From NCBI GenBank assembly GCA_913775095.1, contig CAJYIW010000027.1, positions 62,001 to 126,000 of the forward strand: a stretch of DNA of 64,000 bases. Reading direction: 5' to 3'. The notes beneath the pieces are model-generated. The model ran no database searches. It worked only from the letters and a program-made list of their open reading frames with translations, and was not told the DNA's origin. Within the stretch, counting starts at the first letter, position 1. Every line of letters begins with the position of its first letter. The stretch is from an uncultured Siphonobacter sp. Its GTDB lineage: Bacteria > Bacteroidota > Bacteroidia > Cytophagales > Spirosomataceae. The translations under genes and the position numbers were made by a program. Shown piece after piece: positions 54,329 through 63,259 of the stretch.

Positions 54329-54601
54329 ATGGATAAGTTAGCAAAGTTTGAGTTAATGGAAAAGATAGTTCGTGAATTAAGCGACCTTCAAAATAGCCAG
54401 ACGGCTGTATTAAAGAAAATTGGACAGATTGAAGTAGAAAACATTGAGCTGAATGACAAACAACTGGAAAACGGAGTCTCTGACCTGTTTACAAAGATGT
54501 CTGACTGTCTGGACTCAGTAACGGCGATTCACACGGAATTTGAAGAGCGTACGGCTCAATTCCAGAAAGATAATAATCTGGTACCGGAAGAATCTTTGTA
54601 G
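54329..54601 (+). CDS. Small coiled-coil protein
   Basis: A 90-residue acidic helical protein with heptad-like spacing over most of its length (LMEKIVRELSDLQNSQTAVLKKIGQIEVENIEL). There is no signal peptide or membrane helix. No family is recognised. A terminator follows, which supports it as a real short gene. It may form dimers. Confidence 0.7.
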   Translation: MDKLAKFELMEKIVRELSDLQNSQTAVLKKIGQIEVENIELNDKQLENGVSDLFTKMSDCLDSVTAIHTEFEERTAQFQKDNNLVPEESL

Positions 54602-54626
54602 AATTTTCCTTTCCCCGATTAACCGG

Positions 54627-54657
54627 AGAGGGGCCCAACGGGGCTCCTCTTTTTTTA
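54627..54657 (+). terminator. Terminator of the coiled-coil protein gene
   Basis: AGAGGGGCCC (54627-54636) pairs, with one mismatch region, with GGGCTCCTCT (54641-54650) and is followed by seven T. It runs up to the stop of the convergent acyltransferase gene. Confidence 0.8.
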
Positions 54658-55830
54658 TGCCTTCACCATCTGATTTCTGGACTCATGCTTACCTAAAGCG
54701 GCATTGGTTTTCATACCGAAGAGTAAACGAATAAGCTTAAAACGCCGGATAATGAGCTCGTACAACAACCAGCAGCCTGCGAATGTAACTCCCGCCAGAA
54801 TAAAAAACTTGATGGGCCAGGCTATATTCAAAGGAGCCAGGTAATATCCGGCGGCTACGGTAATCGTCTGATGAAGAATATAAAAGGGGTAAACCGCTTC
54901 ATTGGCATAGGTCAAAAACCGATTATTGAAGTTGAGGTAACAATAGCCATTTCCGAAGATGGTGAGCAGACAAACCCAGGCATTGAACGTTTTCAAGAAT
55001 ACATATCCAGCCCAGGCTGTGCCTTCCAGCTGCGGCTCGTCAATCCAGAAAAAAGCGTAAAGGATGGTCGTGCTGAGCAGCATCAATCCTAGGGTAAGGA
55101 ATCGGTATTTGGCCAGAGTGTCCCAGAACTTCTGTTGGGTACAAAAGAGATAGCCCGTCAGGAAAAGGCTGAAGTAATGCCAGTGTTGCCTCCAGTCATG
55201 AATGAGGTTATTGGTAGTAGGAAAACGTTCATCCCAGAGGTAATCCGCCAGCCAGTGCCATGCCGCAGGCAACAGTAACAAACAGAATGGATTGGAAAAG
55301 AATCGAGCTATCTGGCTGGTTAGCTTCTGCCCGGCGGGTTTTCGCAGGAACAGCAGGATGGGCAGGGCAAGTACGGAATAACAAAACAGATACGCCAGAT
55401 ACCAGAGGTGATGCCAGCTGAAATTACCTTTGGGATAGGGCTGCATCTCGAAGGTTTTCGGATAAAATTCAAGAAAGCTATAGGTTGCTCCATTACTAAT
55501 CCTTTCAAAGAAAATCTGCGGCGGAACAATAAAAAACATCCCGAAAGCGAGTGGAATAAAAATCCGTTTGGTTCGATCACCCAGAAAAGCTCCCGCTGAA
55601 CGCTGGCCCAGGGCCCAGTAAACCCCCATCCCGGAAATCATGAACAGCAGGGCCATTCGCCAGGAACTGCTAAACCGCATCGGATATTCAATCAGGTGAG
55701 TCTGGATGTTATTTTTCACATGCCAGCCCCAGTAATTAAAGAACATTCCGGTGTGAAAAAAGATAAGTAACAGAAAGGCCAGGACGCGAAGCCAGTCAAG
55801 ATCGTAACGACGAACGGATTGCATGAGCAT
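54655..55830 (-). CDS. Acyltransferase 3 family membrane protein (OpgC-like)
   Basis: A 391-residue protein with about ten membrane helices. RRYDLDWLRVLAFLLLIFFHTGMFF at the N terminus and RMALLFMISGMGVYWALGQR with LGDRTKRIFIPLAFGM mark the acyltransferase-3 family; it resembles the glucan-modifying branch. ATGs at 55830 and 55824 are both possible starts. It follows an AraC gene by 57 bp on the same strand and is likely co-transcribed with it. The acyl acceptor is unknown. Confidence 0.88.
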   Translation of the reverse strand: MLMQSVRRYDLDWLRVLAFLLLIFFHTGMFFNYWGWHVKNNIQTHLIEYPMRFSSSWRMALLFMISGMGVYWALGQRSAGAFLGDRTKRIFIPLAFGMFFIVPPQIFFERISNGATYSFLEFYPKTFEMQPYPKGNFSWHHLWYLAYLFCYSVLALPILLFLRKPAGQKLTSQIARFFSNPFCLLLLPAAWHWLADYLWDERFPTTNNLIHDWRQHWHYFSLFLTGYLFCTQQKFWDTLAKYRFLTLGLMLLSTTILYAFFWIDEPQLEGTAWAGYVFLKTFNAWVCLLTIFGNGYCYLNFNNRFLTYANEAVYPFYILHQTITVAAGYYLAPLNIAWPIKFFILAGVTFAGCWLLYELIIRRFKLIRLLFGMKTNAALGKHESRNQMVKA

Positions 55831-55887
55831 TTGGGTTTTGAATGCTCAAAAGTGCTGGAATTCAACCCCTGGAAACGAATGTACAGA

Positions 55888-57060
55888 TCAGGACGACGTA
55901 CCTGCCGATAGGGACGAACTTCGAAAAACGGATGGAGTCTGGCCGGTTTCCCGTTTGAAAGCACCGTTAAAGGCTGATTTTGAGTTATACCCTACCCGAT
56001 CTGCGATCTCCTCAATTTTCAGGTGATTGTGCTGAGACGAGCGTAATAACTCTTTCGCTTCCCGAATGCGGTACCTGGCCAGCCATTCGAAAAAACTTAA
56101 ACCCATGGCATCATTCAGTACCTGTGAAAGATGGTGTGTGGATACTCCGAGTTGCTGAGCCAGCTTAGGTAAAGAACAGCCGGAATCCAGGTAAGGCTTC
56201 TCAGTTTTAATCAATGCCTCCAGTTTTTCCAGGGTACGTTTCTGAAGTTCGGGAGTTAAGGACGAGCGTTCATACTTGGGCCCTTCGGTAACTTCTGCCT
56301 TGAAAAATCCAGATTGCCGGGTGATGGTAAAACTGGTAGCATAGATCACAAAAGCCATATGAGCAACGACCAGATGATCCCCCAAGTCACTATCGAAGGT
56401 CAGTCGCGTGGTTAGGTAAACCACGACGATTAAGGTCAGATGAAACATGAAGTTGCGGAACCAGCGTAAATCCGAGGGTTGATTAGACCACAGGGAAAGC
56501 TGATTCTGCCTAAAGGCCCTGTGAATCTCCTTCCAGTCCAGAAACAGGTAAATAATCATGCTGATTCCGGTGAATTCATTGATGTGCCACTTGGGCCAAA
56601 ACATCCAGTTTTCCCCATAAGACTCGAAGGACGGCTGGGGCACTTCCGGGTGAAAAGCTCCTAAGAAGGCTTCATATTTCAGACTCAGCGGCTGTGGGTA
56701 CCACATCAGTACCATGTAGATCAGATAGATAGCCGAAGGCAAAAAATGCCAGGCTTCCCTCCAATACCAGGTTTTTCGTAAACTCGTCCGGAAATAGAGA
56801 TATAGACAGGGAAAGATAATCAGATTAAGAGGTTCCGTAGAATCAACGAGCCACAGTACCTGAACCATGTAATTCGTATACCCCAGCCATACATCGCTCA
56901 TCAATAGAGTCATGGATAGCAACGCAAGGCCCAGAAAGCGATTGGGAAATGGTTTGCCTTTGCCGGGAGTAAGGAAAAAATAAACCAGAAACCCACCCTG
57001 GATGATACCCAGCAGGATGAAAATGGCGAACAGGTCGATATGCGGTTGTAGATCGGGCAT
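55888..57060 (-). CDS. Membrane-embedded AraC family regulator
   Basis: A 390-residue protein. The N-terminal part (about 10-240) contains six or seven membrane helices (FAIFILLGIIQGGFLVYFFL and on), and the C-terminal ~100 residues carry an AraC helix-turn-helix (CSLPKLAQQLGVSTHHLSQVL and KIEEIADRVGYNSKSAFNGAFKRETG). It may sense a membrane or periplasmic signal and control the acyltransferase downstream. The ATG directly adjoins the T-run of the rfbA terminator, and the next Met lies well inside the membrane part, so the start is secure. Confidence 0.9.
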   Translation of the reverse strand: MPDLQPHIDLFAIFILLGIIQGGFLVYFFLTPGKGKPFPNRFLGLALLSMTLLMSDVWLGYTNYMVQVLWLVDSTEPLNLIIFPCLYLYFRTSLRKTWYWREAWHFLPSAIYLIYMVLMWYPQPLSLKYEAFLGAFHPEVPQPSFESYGENWMFWPKWHINEFTGISMIIYLFLDWKEIHRAFRQNQLSLWSNQPSDLRWFRNFMFHLTLIVVVYLTTRLTFDSDLGDHLVVAHMAFVIYATSFTITRQSGFFKAEVTEGPKYERSSLTPELQKRTLEKLEALIKTEKPYLDSGCSLPKLAQQLGVSTHHLSQVLNDAMGLSFFEWLARYRIREAKELLRSSQHNHLKIEEIADRVGYNSKSAFNGAFKRETGQTPSVFRSSSLSAGTSS

Positions 57061-57086
57061 AAAAAAAGCCTACCTGACGGTAGGCT
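57061..57086 (-). terminator. Terminator of rfbA touching the AraC start codon
   Basis: AGCCTACC (57067-57074) pairs with GGTAGGCT (57079-57086). On the minus strand seven T follow and then the ATG of the AraC gene, with no gap. Confidence 0.85.
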
Positions 57087-57107
57087 ACGAAGCTACAAAA
57101 GGTTTGC

Positions 57108-57968
57108 TTACTTAAGCAAGTTGAGCAGATACTTGCCATAGCCACTTTTGACGAGTGGTTTGGCAATCTCCTCGAGTTTGGCTTTGTCGATGAAGCCCAT
57201 GCGGTAGGCCACTTCCTCGATACATCCGATCTTGAGGCCCTGCCGCTCTTCAATGACTTCTACAAACTGACCCGCCTGCATCAGCGAAGCAAACGTACCC
57301 GTGTCCAGCCAGGCCGTTCCCCGGTCCAGCACGCCTACCTTCAGCTTGCCTTTTTCCAGGTACACCCGGTTGATGTCGGTAATCTCCAGCTCACCCCGGG
57401 GACTTGGCTCAATGGCTTTGGCAATCTCCACGACCTCGTTGTCGTAGAAGTACAGCCCCGGAACGGCGTAGTTACTCTTGGGCTGCTCGGGTTTCTCTTC
57501 GATGCTCAGTACGTTAAAGGCTTCATCGAACTCCACCACTCCGTACCGCTCGGGATCGTGCACCTGATAGGCATACACCACACCTCCGTCGGGATCGTTA
57601 TTGGCCTGCAACAGCTTCGACAGACCTGAGCCGTAGAAGATGTTATCGCCCAGAATCAGAGCTACCTTATCCTCGCCAATGAACTCTTCGCCAATGATAA
57701 AGGCCTGAGCCAGCCCGTCCGGACTCGGCTGCACGGCGTAGGTAAACTCACAACCCAGCCGGCTGCCATCGCCCAGCAGTTTCTCAAAGTGCGGCAGATC
57801 GTGGGGCGTCGAGATGATGAGAATCTCTTTAATGCCCGCCAGCATCAGAATCGACAGCGGGTAATAGATCATTGGTTTGTCGTAAACCGGCATGAGCTGC
57901 TTGGAGACGGCCAGCGTCAGCGGATGCAAACGGGTGCCGGAACCCCCGGCCAGTATAATTCCTTTCAT
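57108..57968 (-). CDS. rfbA: Glucose-1-phosphate thymidylyltransferase
   Basis: A 286-residue protein of usual length. [37 protein letters not shown] is the nucleotide-binding signature, with [12 protein letters not shown] and [19 protein letters not shown] further on. It makes dTDP-glucose from glucose-1-phosphate and dTTP, the first step to dTDP-rhamnose and related sugars. The gene order is galE-rfbB-rfbA on the minus strand; rfbC and rfbD are not in the window. Confidence 0.97.
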   Translation of the reverse strand: MKGIILAGGSGTRLHPLTLAVSKQLMPVYDKPMIYYPLSILMLAGIKEILIISTPHDLPHFEKLLGDGSRLGCEFTYAVQPSPDGLAQAFIIGEEFIGEDKVALILGDNIFYGSGLSKLLQANNDPDGGVVYAYQVHDPERYGVVEFDEAFNVLSIEEKPEQPKSNYAVPGLYFYDNEVVEIAKAIEPSPRGELEITDINRVYLEKGKLKVGVLDRGTAWLDTGTFASLMQAGQFVEVIEERQGLKIGCIEEVAYRMGFIDKAKLEEIAKPLVKSGYGKYLLNLLK

Positions 57969-57996
57969 CGGTTGAGTTTTGAATGCCTGAATGAGT

Positions 57997-58053
57997 GAAG
58001 GAGTGAATGAAGGATAGAAAGTCCTATTCCCTCATTCCTTCCTTCACTCCTTC
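57997..58053. repeat. Inverted repeat between rfbB and rfbA
   Basis: GAAGGAGTGAA (57997-58007) pairs with TTCACTCCTTC (58043-58053), with looser pairing further in (GAAGG with CCTTCC). It fills the gap between two co-directional genes, ending 5 bp from the rfbB stop. Confidence 0.65.
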
Positions 58054-58057
58054 TAAA

Positions 58058-59116
58058 TTAACGTTGTGCGTACATGCTATCGTAATACTTCTGGTAGCTG
58101 CCCGAGGTGACTTCTTCCAGCCACTCGGGGTTGGAGAGATACCACTCCACGGTCTGAGCCAGTCCTTCTTCGAAGGTAACCGAGGGCTGCCAGCCCAGCT
58201 CGTTCATGATCTTGTGAGCATCGATGGCGTAACGCAGATCGTGACCGGCCCGGTCGGTGACGTAAGTAATGAGTCCTTTGGCCGTACCAGCGGGGCGACC
58301 CAGCTGGTCATCCATGATCTCGCACAGCAGGTGCACCAGATCAATGTTTTTCCACTCGTTGAACCCACCGATGTTATAGGTTTCACCGGCTTTACCCTGA
58401 TGGAAGACCACATCAATGGCCCGGGCGTGATCCTTGACAAACAGCCAGTCCCGCACGTTTTCGCCCTTGCCGTAGACGGGCAGGGGTTTACCGTGTAAGA
58501 TGTTGTGAATCATCAGGGGAATCAGCTTCTCGGGGAAGTGGTTGGGACCGTAGTTATTCGAGCAGTTGGTCAGCACAAAGGGAATGCCGTAGGTATTGCC
58601 GTAGGCCCGAACGAAGTGATCGGAAGAGGCCTTGGAAGCCGAATAGGGCGAACGGGGATCGTAGGGCGTAGTCTCCAGGAAAAACTCGTCGGGATTGTGC
58701 AGCTCGCCGTAGACCTCATCGGTCGAGACGTGGTAGAACAGGTGACGGGAATAGTCGTCTTTCCAGGCTTTGCGGGCGGCGTTCAAGAGATTAACCGTGC
58801 CCACAACGTTGGTTAAAACGAAAGCCATGGGATCGGAAATCGAGCGGTCGACGTGGCTTTCAGCGGCCAGGTGAATTACGCCGTAAAAATCGTGCTCGGC
58901 AAACAGGGCGTCCAGCACGTCGGCCTCCCGCAGGTCGGCTTTGACGAAGTGGTAGTTGGACTCGTTTTCGATGTCCTTCAAATTAGCCAGGTTGCCGGCA
59001 TAGGTCAGGGCATCCAGGTTATACACTTCGTAGACCTCCTTGTACTGAGTCACGAACCGACGCACCACGTGCGAGCCAATGAAGCCCGCTCCGCCCGTAA
59101 TTAATATTTTTTTCAT
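58058..59116 (-). CDS. rfbB: dTDP-glucose 4,6-dehydratase
   Basis: A 352-residue protein of usual length. The NAD site is GGAGFIGSHVV; HLAAESHVDRSI, STDEVYGEL and YSASKASSDHFVRAYG carry the catalytic Tyr and Lys. It converts dTDP-glucose to the 4-keto-6-deoxy sugar, the step after RfbA. The rfbA gene lies 89 bp downstream. Confidence 0.97.
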   Translation of the reverse strand: MKKILITGGAGFIGSHVVRRFVTQYKEVYEVYNLDALTYAGNLANLKDIENESNYHFVKADLREADVLDALFAEHDFYGVIHLAAESHVDRSISDPMAFVLTNVVGTVNLLNAARKAWKDDYSRHLFYHVSTDEVYGELHNPDEFFLETTPYDPRSPYSASKASSDHFVRAYGNTYGIPFVLTNCSNNYGPNHFPEKLIPLMIHNILHGKPLPVYGKGENVRDWLFVKDHARAIDVVFHQGKAGETYNIGGFNEWKNIDLVHLLCEIMDDQLGRPAGTAKGLITYVTDRAGHDLRYAIDAHKIMNELGWQPSVTFEEGLAQTVEWYLSNPEWLEEVTSGSYQKYYDSMYAQR

Positions 59117-59162
59117 ACGTATAAGGGAATATTTTAGAATAGGCTGAACGCCTGAACGTTTC

Positions 59163-60176
59163 TTAATTAGCTAATCGCTGTTGCCAACGCCAGGCATCGG
59201 CCAGGGCCTCATCCAGCGTTTTTTCGGCTTGCCAGCCCAGCAGGTCTCTTGATTTACTCACTTCTGCGTAGATTTCCATGATGTCGCCCGCCCGACGTGG
59301 AGCAAACTCATAATTCACTTTTACGCCCGTTACCCGCTCGAACGTGTCAATCAGCTCCTGAACACTCGTGCCCGTACCCGTTCCTATGTTAAAGTAATCG
59401 TAGTAATTAGCATCATTTTGTTTCACCAGTAGTTCCAGAGCTTTTACGTGAGCTTTGGCCAGATCGACTACGTGAATGAAGTCACGAATACACGTTCCGT
59501 CGGGGGTAGCGTAATCTTTTCCGAATACCATGAGCTTTGAGCGAATGCCAATAGCCGTTTGAGTGACGTAAGGAACCAGATTAGCCGGAACACCAATGGG
59601 CAGTTCACCAATCAAAGCTGATTCATGTGCTCCCACGGGATTGAAGTACCGCAGAGCCAGTGCCTTCAGACCCGGCTTAGCCGCTACTGTATCACGAATA
59701 ATCTCCTCACCTACCTGCTTGGTATTCCCATACGGAGAGGCCGCGGGTAATACGGGCGTTTCTTCCGTTACCGGAATGATTTCAGGCTGACCGTATACGG
59801 TGCAGGAAGAAGAAAAAACGAGGTTGGAAATGCCGTTGGCGGTCATGGCCTCCAGTAAGGTTACCAGAGCGGAAATGTTGTTGCGGTAGTAGAGCAACGG
59901 TCTTTCAACGGATTCGCCCACGGCTTTACTCGCGGCAAAATGAATTACGCCCTGAATCTGTTCTTCCCTGAAAATTTTAGTCAGCAAGTCCGCATCATTG
60001 CAATTCGCCGAATAACTTTTGACTTTTCTTCCTAAAATGGATTCCAGACGATCTAGAACTTTAGGATCTGAATTGGAAAAATCATCCAGAATGATGGGTT
60101 CAAAGCCGGCCGCTATCAATTCTACAACGGTATGTGAACCAATAAATCCGGCTCCGCCGGTGACTAGAATGTTCAT
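59163..60176 (-). CDS. galE: UDP-glucose 4-epimerase
   Basis: A 337-residue protein of usual length. VTGGAGFIGSHTV binds NAD; VFSSSCTVYGQP and SPYGNTKQVGEEI carry Ser, Tyr and Lys; LRYFNPVGAHES is typical of GalE. It interconverts UDP-glucose and UDP-galactose, for glycan precursors. It lies 46 bp upstream of rfbB on the same strand and is probably in one operon. Confidence 0.96.
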   Translation of the reverse strand: MNILVTGGAGFIGSHTVVELIAAGFEPIILDDFSNSDPKVLDRLESILGRKVKSYSANCNDADLLTKIFREEQIQGVIHFAASKAVGESVERPLLYYRNNISALVTLLEAMTANGISNLVFSSSCTVYGQPEIIPVTEETPVLPAASPYGNTKQVGEEIIRDTVAAKPGLKALALRYFNPVGAHESALIGELPIGVPANLVPYVTQTAIGIRSKLMVFGKDYATPDGTCIRDFIHVVDLAKAHVKALELLVKQNDANYYDYFNIGTGTGTSVQELIDTFERVTGVKVNYEFAPRRAGDIMEIYAEVSKSRDLLGWQAEKTLDEALADAWRWQQRLAN

Positions 60177-60432
60177 AAATAAAGGTTTGAACGCTTTAAA
60201 TTTGCCCTCAAAAATAGGAAAAATACAATTGACGAAACTAACGAATGGGGTTATGATTTTGTAAATGATTTCCGATAAACACCCTTTTCAGGGACTTCGC
60301 TTCCTTTCTTATCCTTTGTCGTACAAAATATATTCGAAAGCTATCGGAATCCTTGTTAGCGAAACTGCGTTTACTGGTTTGGTGTTTTATCAGAAAAAAT
60401 GTAAGTTGAATACAGAATCATACCTTTTCGAT

Positions 60433-61296
60433 ATGGATAATCGTGAACTAAAAGCTTTAGTTTCTCTGCTGGAGGATGATGATCACGAAGTTTCTTCATT
60501 AGTTGAACAGAAAATTCGCTCCCTGGGCGACAGCATTATTCCTTTTCTGGAAGACCATTGGGAAAACTCCGGCTTTAACCCGAATGTTCAGAAACGCATT
60601 GAGGATTTAATTCACGATTTACAGTTTCGTACCCTTACTGAACGTCTCCGAAGCTGGAAAACCAAGGGTGAGACGGATTTACTGGAGGGCCTCTGGCTCA
60701 TTGCCACGTACCAGTACCCCGACCTTTCCCTGGAAAAACTCCAGCAGGATATTGATCAGATTTACTACGATGCCTGGCTGGAATTTCGTCAGGGCATGCA
60801 CCCGGCCTCCCAGATTGATACCCTCAATTACGTTTTCTTCAAGAAGCTGAAGTTTGGTGCCAACACCAAAAACTTTCATTCGGCGGCCAACTCCATGCTC
60901 AACATCGTGCTGGAAACCCACAAGGGAAACCCCATCAGTTTGTGCGTTTTATACATGCTGGTCGGGCGACGGCTGGGGATGCCCCTGCACGGCGTAAATC
61001 TGCCAAATCTGTTTGTGCTTACCTATAAAGTCAGCGACGATACGCAGTTTTATATCAACGTTTTCAATAAAGGCCTGGTCTTTCAGCGAAAGGATATTGA
61101 CAACTACCTGGCTCAGCTCAACCTGGCTCCCAACCCCATTTTTTACGAACCCTGCACCAACACCGATATCATCAAACGCGTGTTACGTAACCTGACGCTG
61201 GCTTTTGAAAAAACGGGTGATGACGAGCGGGCCCAGGAGATGAATCAGCTCATTAAAATGCTTTCTGAGCCCGAAGACTCCTTTGACCTGAATTGA
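60433..61296 (+). CDS. SirB1/transglutaminase-like family protein
   Basis: About 287 residues, starting at MDNRELKALVSLLEDDD; the upstream 56 codons are not convincing. The SirB1-type core is seen: LNYVFFKKLKFGANTKNF, SAANSMLNIVLETHKGNPISLCVLYMLVGRRLGMPL and GVNLPNLFVL. In related proteins this domain has lost the transglutaminase site or is of unknown activity; here Cys follows ISL, where a catalytic residue could lie. The N-terminal helical part has repeat-like character. No operon partner is clear. Confidence 0.8.
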   Translation: MDNRELKALVSLLEDDDHEVSSLVEQKIRSLGDSIIPFLEDHWENSGFNPNVQKRIEDLIHDLQFRTLTERLRSWKTKGETDLLEGLWLIATYQYPDLSLEKLQQDIDQIYYDAWLEFRQGMHPASQIDTLNYVFFKKLKFGANTKNFHSAANSMLNIVLETHKGNPISLCVLYMLVGRRLGMPLHGVNLPNLFVLTYKVSDDTQFYINVFNKGLVFQRKDIDNYLAQLNLAPNPIFYEPCTNTDIIKRVLRNLTLAFEKTGDDERAQEMNQLIKMLSEPEDSFDLN

Positions 61297-61350
61297 GCGG
61301 ACGGTGGGTTGCCGTTAATACAGCTACTTCGATATCGGATAACGATCCAC

Positions 61351-61986
61351 TCACTCCGCCACTACCGTCAGGATGCAATCTTCTACTTCGATTACCTCAA
61401 GGGTATAGCGTTTTTCTTCGCTTTCGGTTTTCACCCATCCCTGAATCTGAGTATCCTTTTCCTGAAAAGGCTCGATGGGAATATTTCCCTTAAAGCTGAG
61501 TTTTTTCTCGCCGTATAACTTGTATAACGCTTCCTTGGCCGTCCAGTACACCCCAAGTTTCCGTAGCTTCCGGTTGGCATGAGCGTACTCCTGTTCGCTT
61601 AGGTACTTGTGAGCTACAATGGCTAATTTTTCACTAACGGGTTCAATATCAAGACCGACCCGGGCCGTTGGATGCCAGACCACCGCCGCAAAACGCAGCG
61701 AGTGCGATAAAGAGAAATGACTGTTCGTATTGTGAAGAAAGGGTTTATCGTAACTATCCTTTCGGATGCCGTGATACGTCTCTCCTACGGACTCCACCAG
61801 GGTTTGAATAAGAATACGACTGGCCAGAAATTCACGCTGTTTCTGAGGGTGATGGATTTCCTGATAAGCCGCCAGATCGGCCGGGCTTCCACGAAAAGCT
61901 CGCTGTAAGTCCTCTAAATCTTCCGTAATTTCCCAAAGAGCAACCTGCCCCCGCCCATCAAAAGGCCGCATCCAAACCAATGGCAT
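61351..61986 (-). CDS. 4'-phosphopantetheinyl transferase superfamily protein
   Basis: About 211 residues, starting at the ATG of MPLVWMRPFDGRGQ; the frame extends 8 codons further to a TTG. VGLDIEPVSEK (Mg-binding Asp and Glu) and YWTAKEALYKLYGEK (the WxxKEA motif) mark the Sfp/AcpT type. It transfers the pantetheine arm from CoA to an acyl carrier protein. No polyketide or NRPS genes are linked, so a general ACP role is likely. Its 3' end converges on the SirB1-type gene. Confidence 0.92.
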   Translation of the reverse strand: MPLVWMRPFDGRGQVALWEITEDLEDLQRAFRGSPADLAAYQEIHHPQKQREFLASRILIQTLVESVGETYHGIRKDSYDKPFLHNTNSHFSLSHSLRFAAVVWHPTARVGLDIEPVSEKLAIVAHKYLSEQEYAHANRKLRKLGVYWTAKEALYKLYGEKKLSFKGNIPIEPFQEKDTQIQGWVKTESEEKRYTLEVIEVEDCILTVVAE

Positions 61987-62199
61987 TCGATTCTGCTTAA
62001 ATTTGGACAAAAATATGGATTCATCGACGGCTCCGGGAAGTATTGGTAGATAAGTTTTAGAAAATAAGCTTCCCTAAGGGGAGATTTCCCAGAGAAAAAT
62101 CCATCAATTCTGTTTCGGACTGAACTTTCGTTTAGACCCGGATCAGGAGTTGCGATCGTCCTCTGGCTATTCCCTGCTGGATGAATAATACAACGAGTT
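61987..62199. other. Divergent gap between PPTase and WD40 genes
   Basis: About 213 bp that must hold both promoters. No convincing box or repeat was recognised. Confidence 0.3.
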
Positions 62200-63114
62200 A
62201 TGGCATTACACATTGAAAAAACCGATACATTCGCCGGACACCGGGACGCTATTTACGCCCTTTGTCCGGCCGGAAATCCCCATCAATTTTATTCGTCGGG
62301 CAGTGACGGTATGGTCATTCGCTGGGATTTAAGCCGACCTGATCTCGGCGAACTCATTGCCCGAATCCCGGCTTCCGTGTATGCCCTCAACTACGATGAC
62401 GCTACGGGCTTCCTGTGGGTCGGACAGAATTTTGACGGCATTCATCGCATCAATTCCAGCAACAAACAGGAAGTTGATTCCATTAAACTCACGTCCTCGC
62501 CGATATTTGATATCAGGTTTTTTGAAAACCTGGCCCTGGTCGCTCAGGGAGACGGCACGGTCACCATTCTGGACCGGGAGGTTTTTCAGATTCGTAAACA
62601 TTTAAAAGCCAGCGAAACTTCAGCCCGAAGCATTGACGTGAATCCACACAGCCGGGAATTTGCCGTGGGGTACAGCGATTGCACCGTCAAAATCTTTGAT
62701 TTGGATACCTTAACTTTAAAATTTATTATCGCGGCTCATACGCATTCCGTATTTTCCGTTCGTTATTCACCAGATGGCCGCTTTTTATATTCCGGCGGCC
62801 GCGACGCCCACCTGAAAAGCTGGAAAGTGGGCGAGCCTTACCAATTGCACCAGGATGTGGTAGCCCACATGTTCGCCATTAATCACATTACTCACAGTCC
62901 TGATCATCAGAAACTTATAACTGCCAGCATGGATAAAACGCTGAAAATCTGGGATGCCGGAAGTTTGCGTTTATTAAAAGTGCTGGACTGGGCCCGCTTT
63001 GCCGGACATCGTACGTCCATCAATAAGGCTCTGTGGTTACCCCTGGAATCAGGATTGATTTCCGCTTCCGACGACCGGTTGATTTCAGTCTGGAACGTAA
63101 CCGAGAAGGCTTAG
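62200..63114 (+). CDS. WD40 repeat protein
   Basis: A 304-residue protein made of WD40 repeats: GHRDAIYALCPAG with SGSDGMVIRWDLS at the start, AHTHSVFSVRYSPDGRFLYSGGRDAHLKSWKV in the middle and TASMDKTLKIWD, ISASDDRLISVWNV at the end, about six or seven blades. There is no signal peptide, so it is a cytosolic scaffold. It lies 145 bp upstream of a DivIVA-domain gene in the same direction. Partner proteins are unknown. Confidence 0.93.
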   Translation: MALHIEKTDTFAGHRDAIYALCPAGNPHQFYSSGSDGMVIRWDLSRPDLGELIARIPASVYALNYDDATGFLWVGQNFDGIHRINSSNKQEVDSIKLTSSPIFDIRFFENLALVAQGDGTVTILDREVFQIRKHLKASETSARSIDVNPHSREFAVGYSDCTVKIFDLDTLTLKFIIAAHTHSVFSVRYSPDGRFLYSGGRDAHLKSWKVGEPYQLHQDVVAHMFAINHITHSPDHQKLITASMDKTLKIWDAGSLRLLKVLDWARFAGHRTSINKALWLPLESGLISASDDRLISVWNVTEKA

Positions 63115-63259
63115 TTGCTGTTATATTGGAAATTAAGCCCTCGCTGGAGGTTGAAATCTCATTCTATTGGATAATTTTGAGTACCAGAAACCTTCACTGA
63201 CGAGATCAGAACAGAGGAATTACCTCTGAGCTCGAATCAAGTTATAGCCCGATACAACC

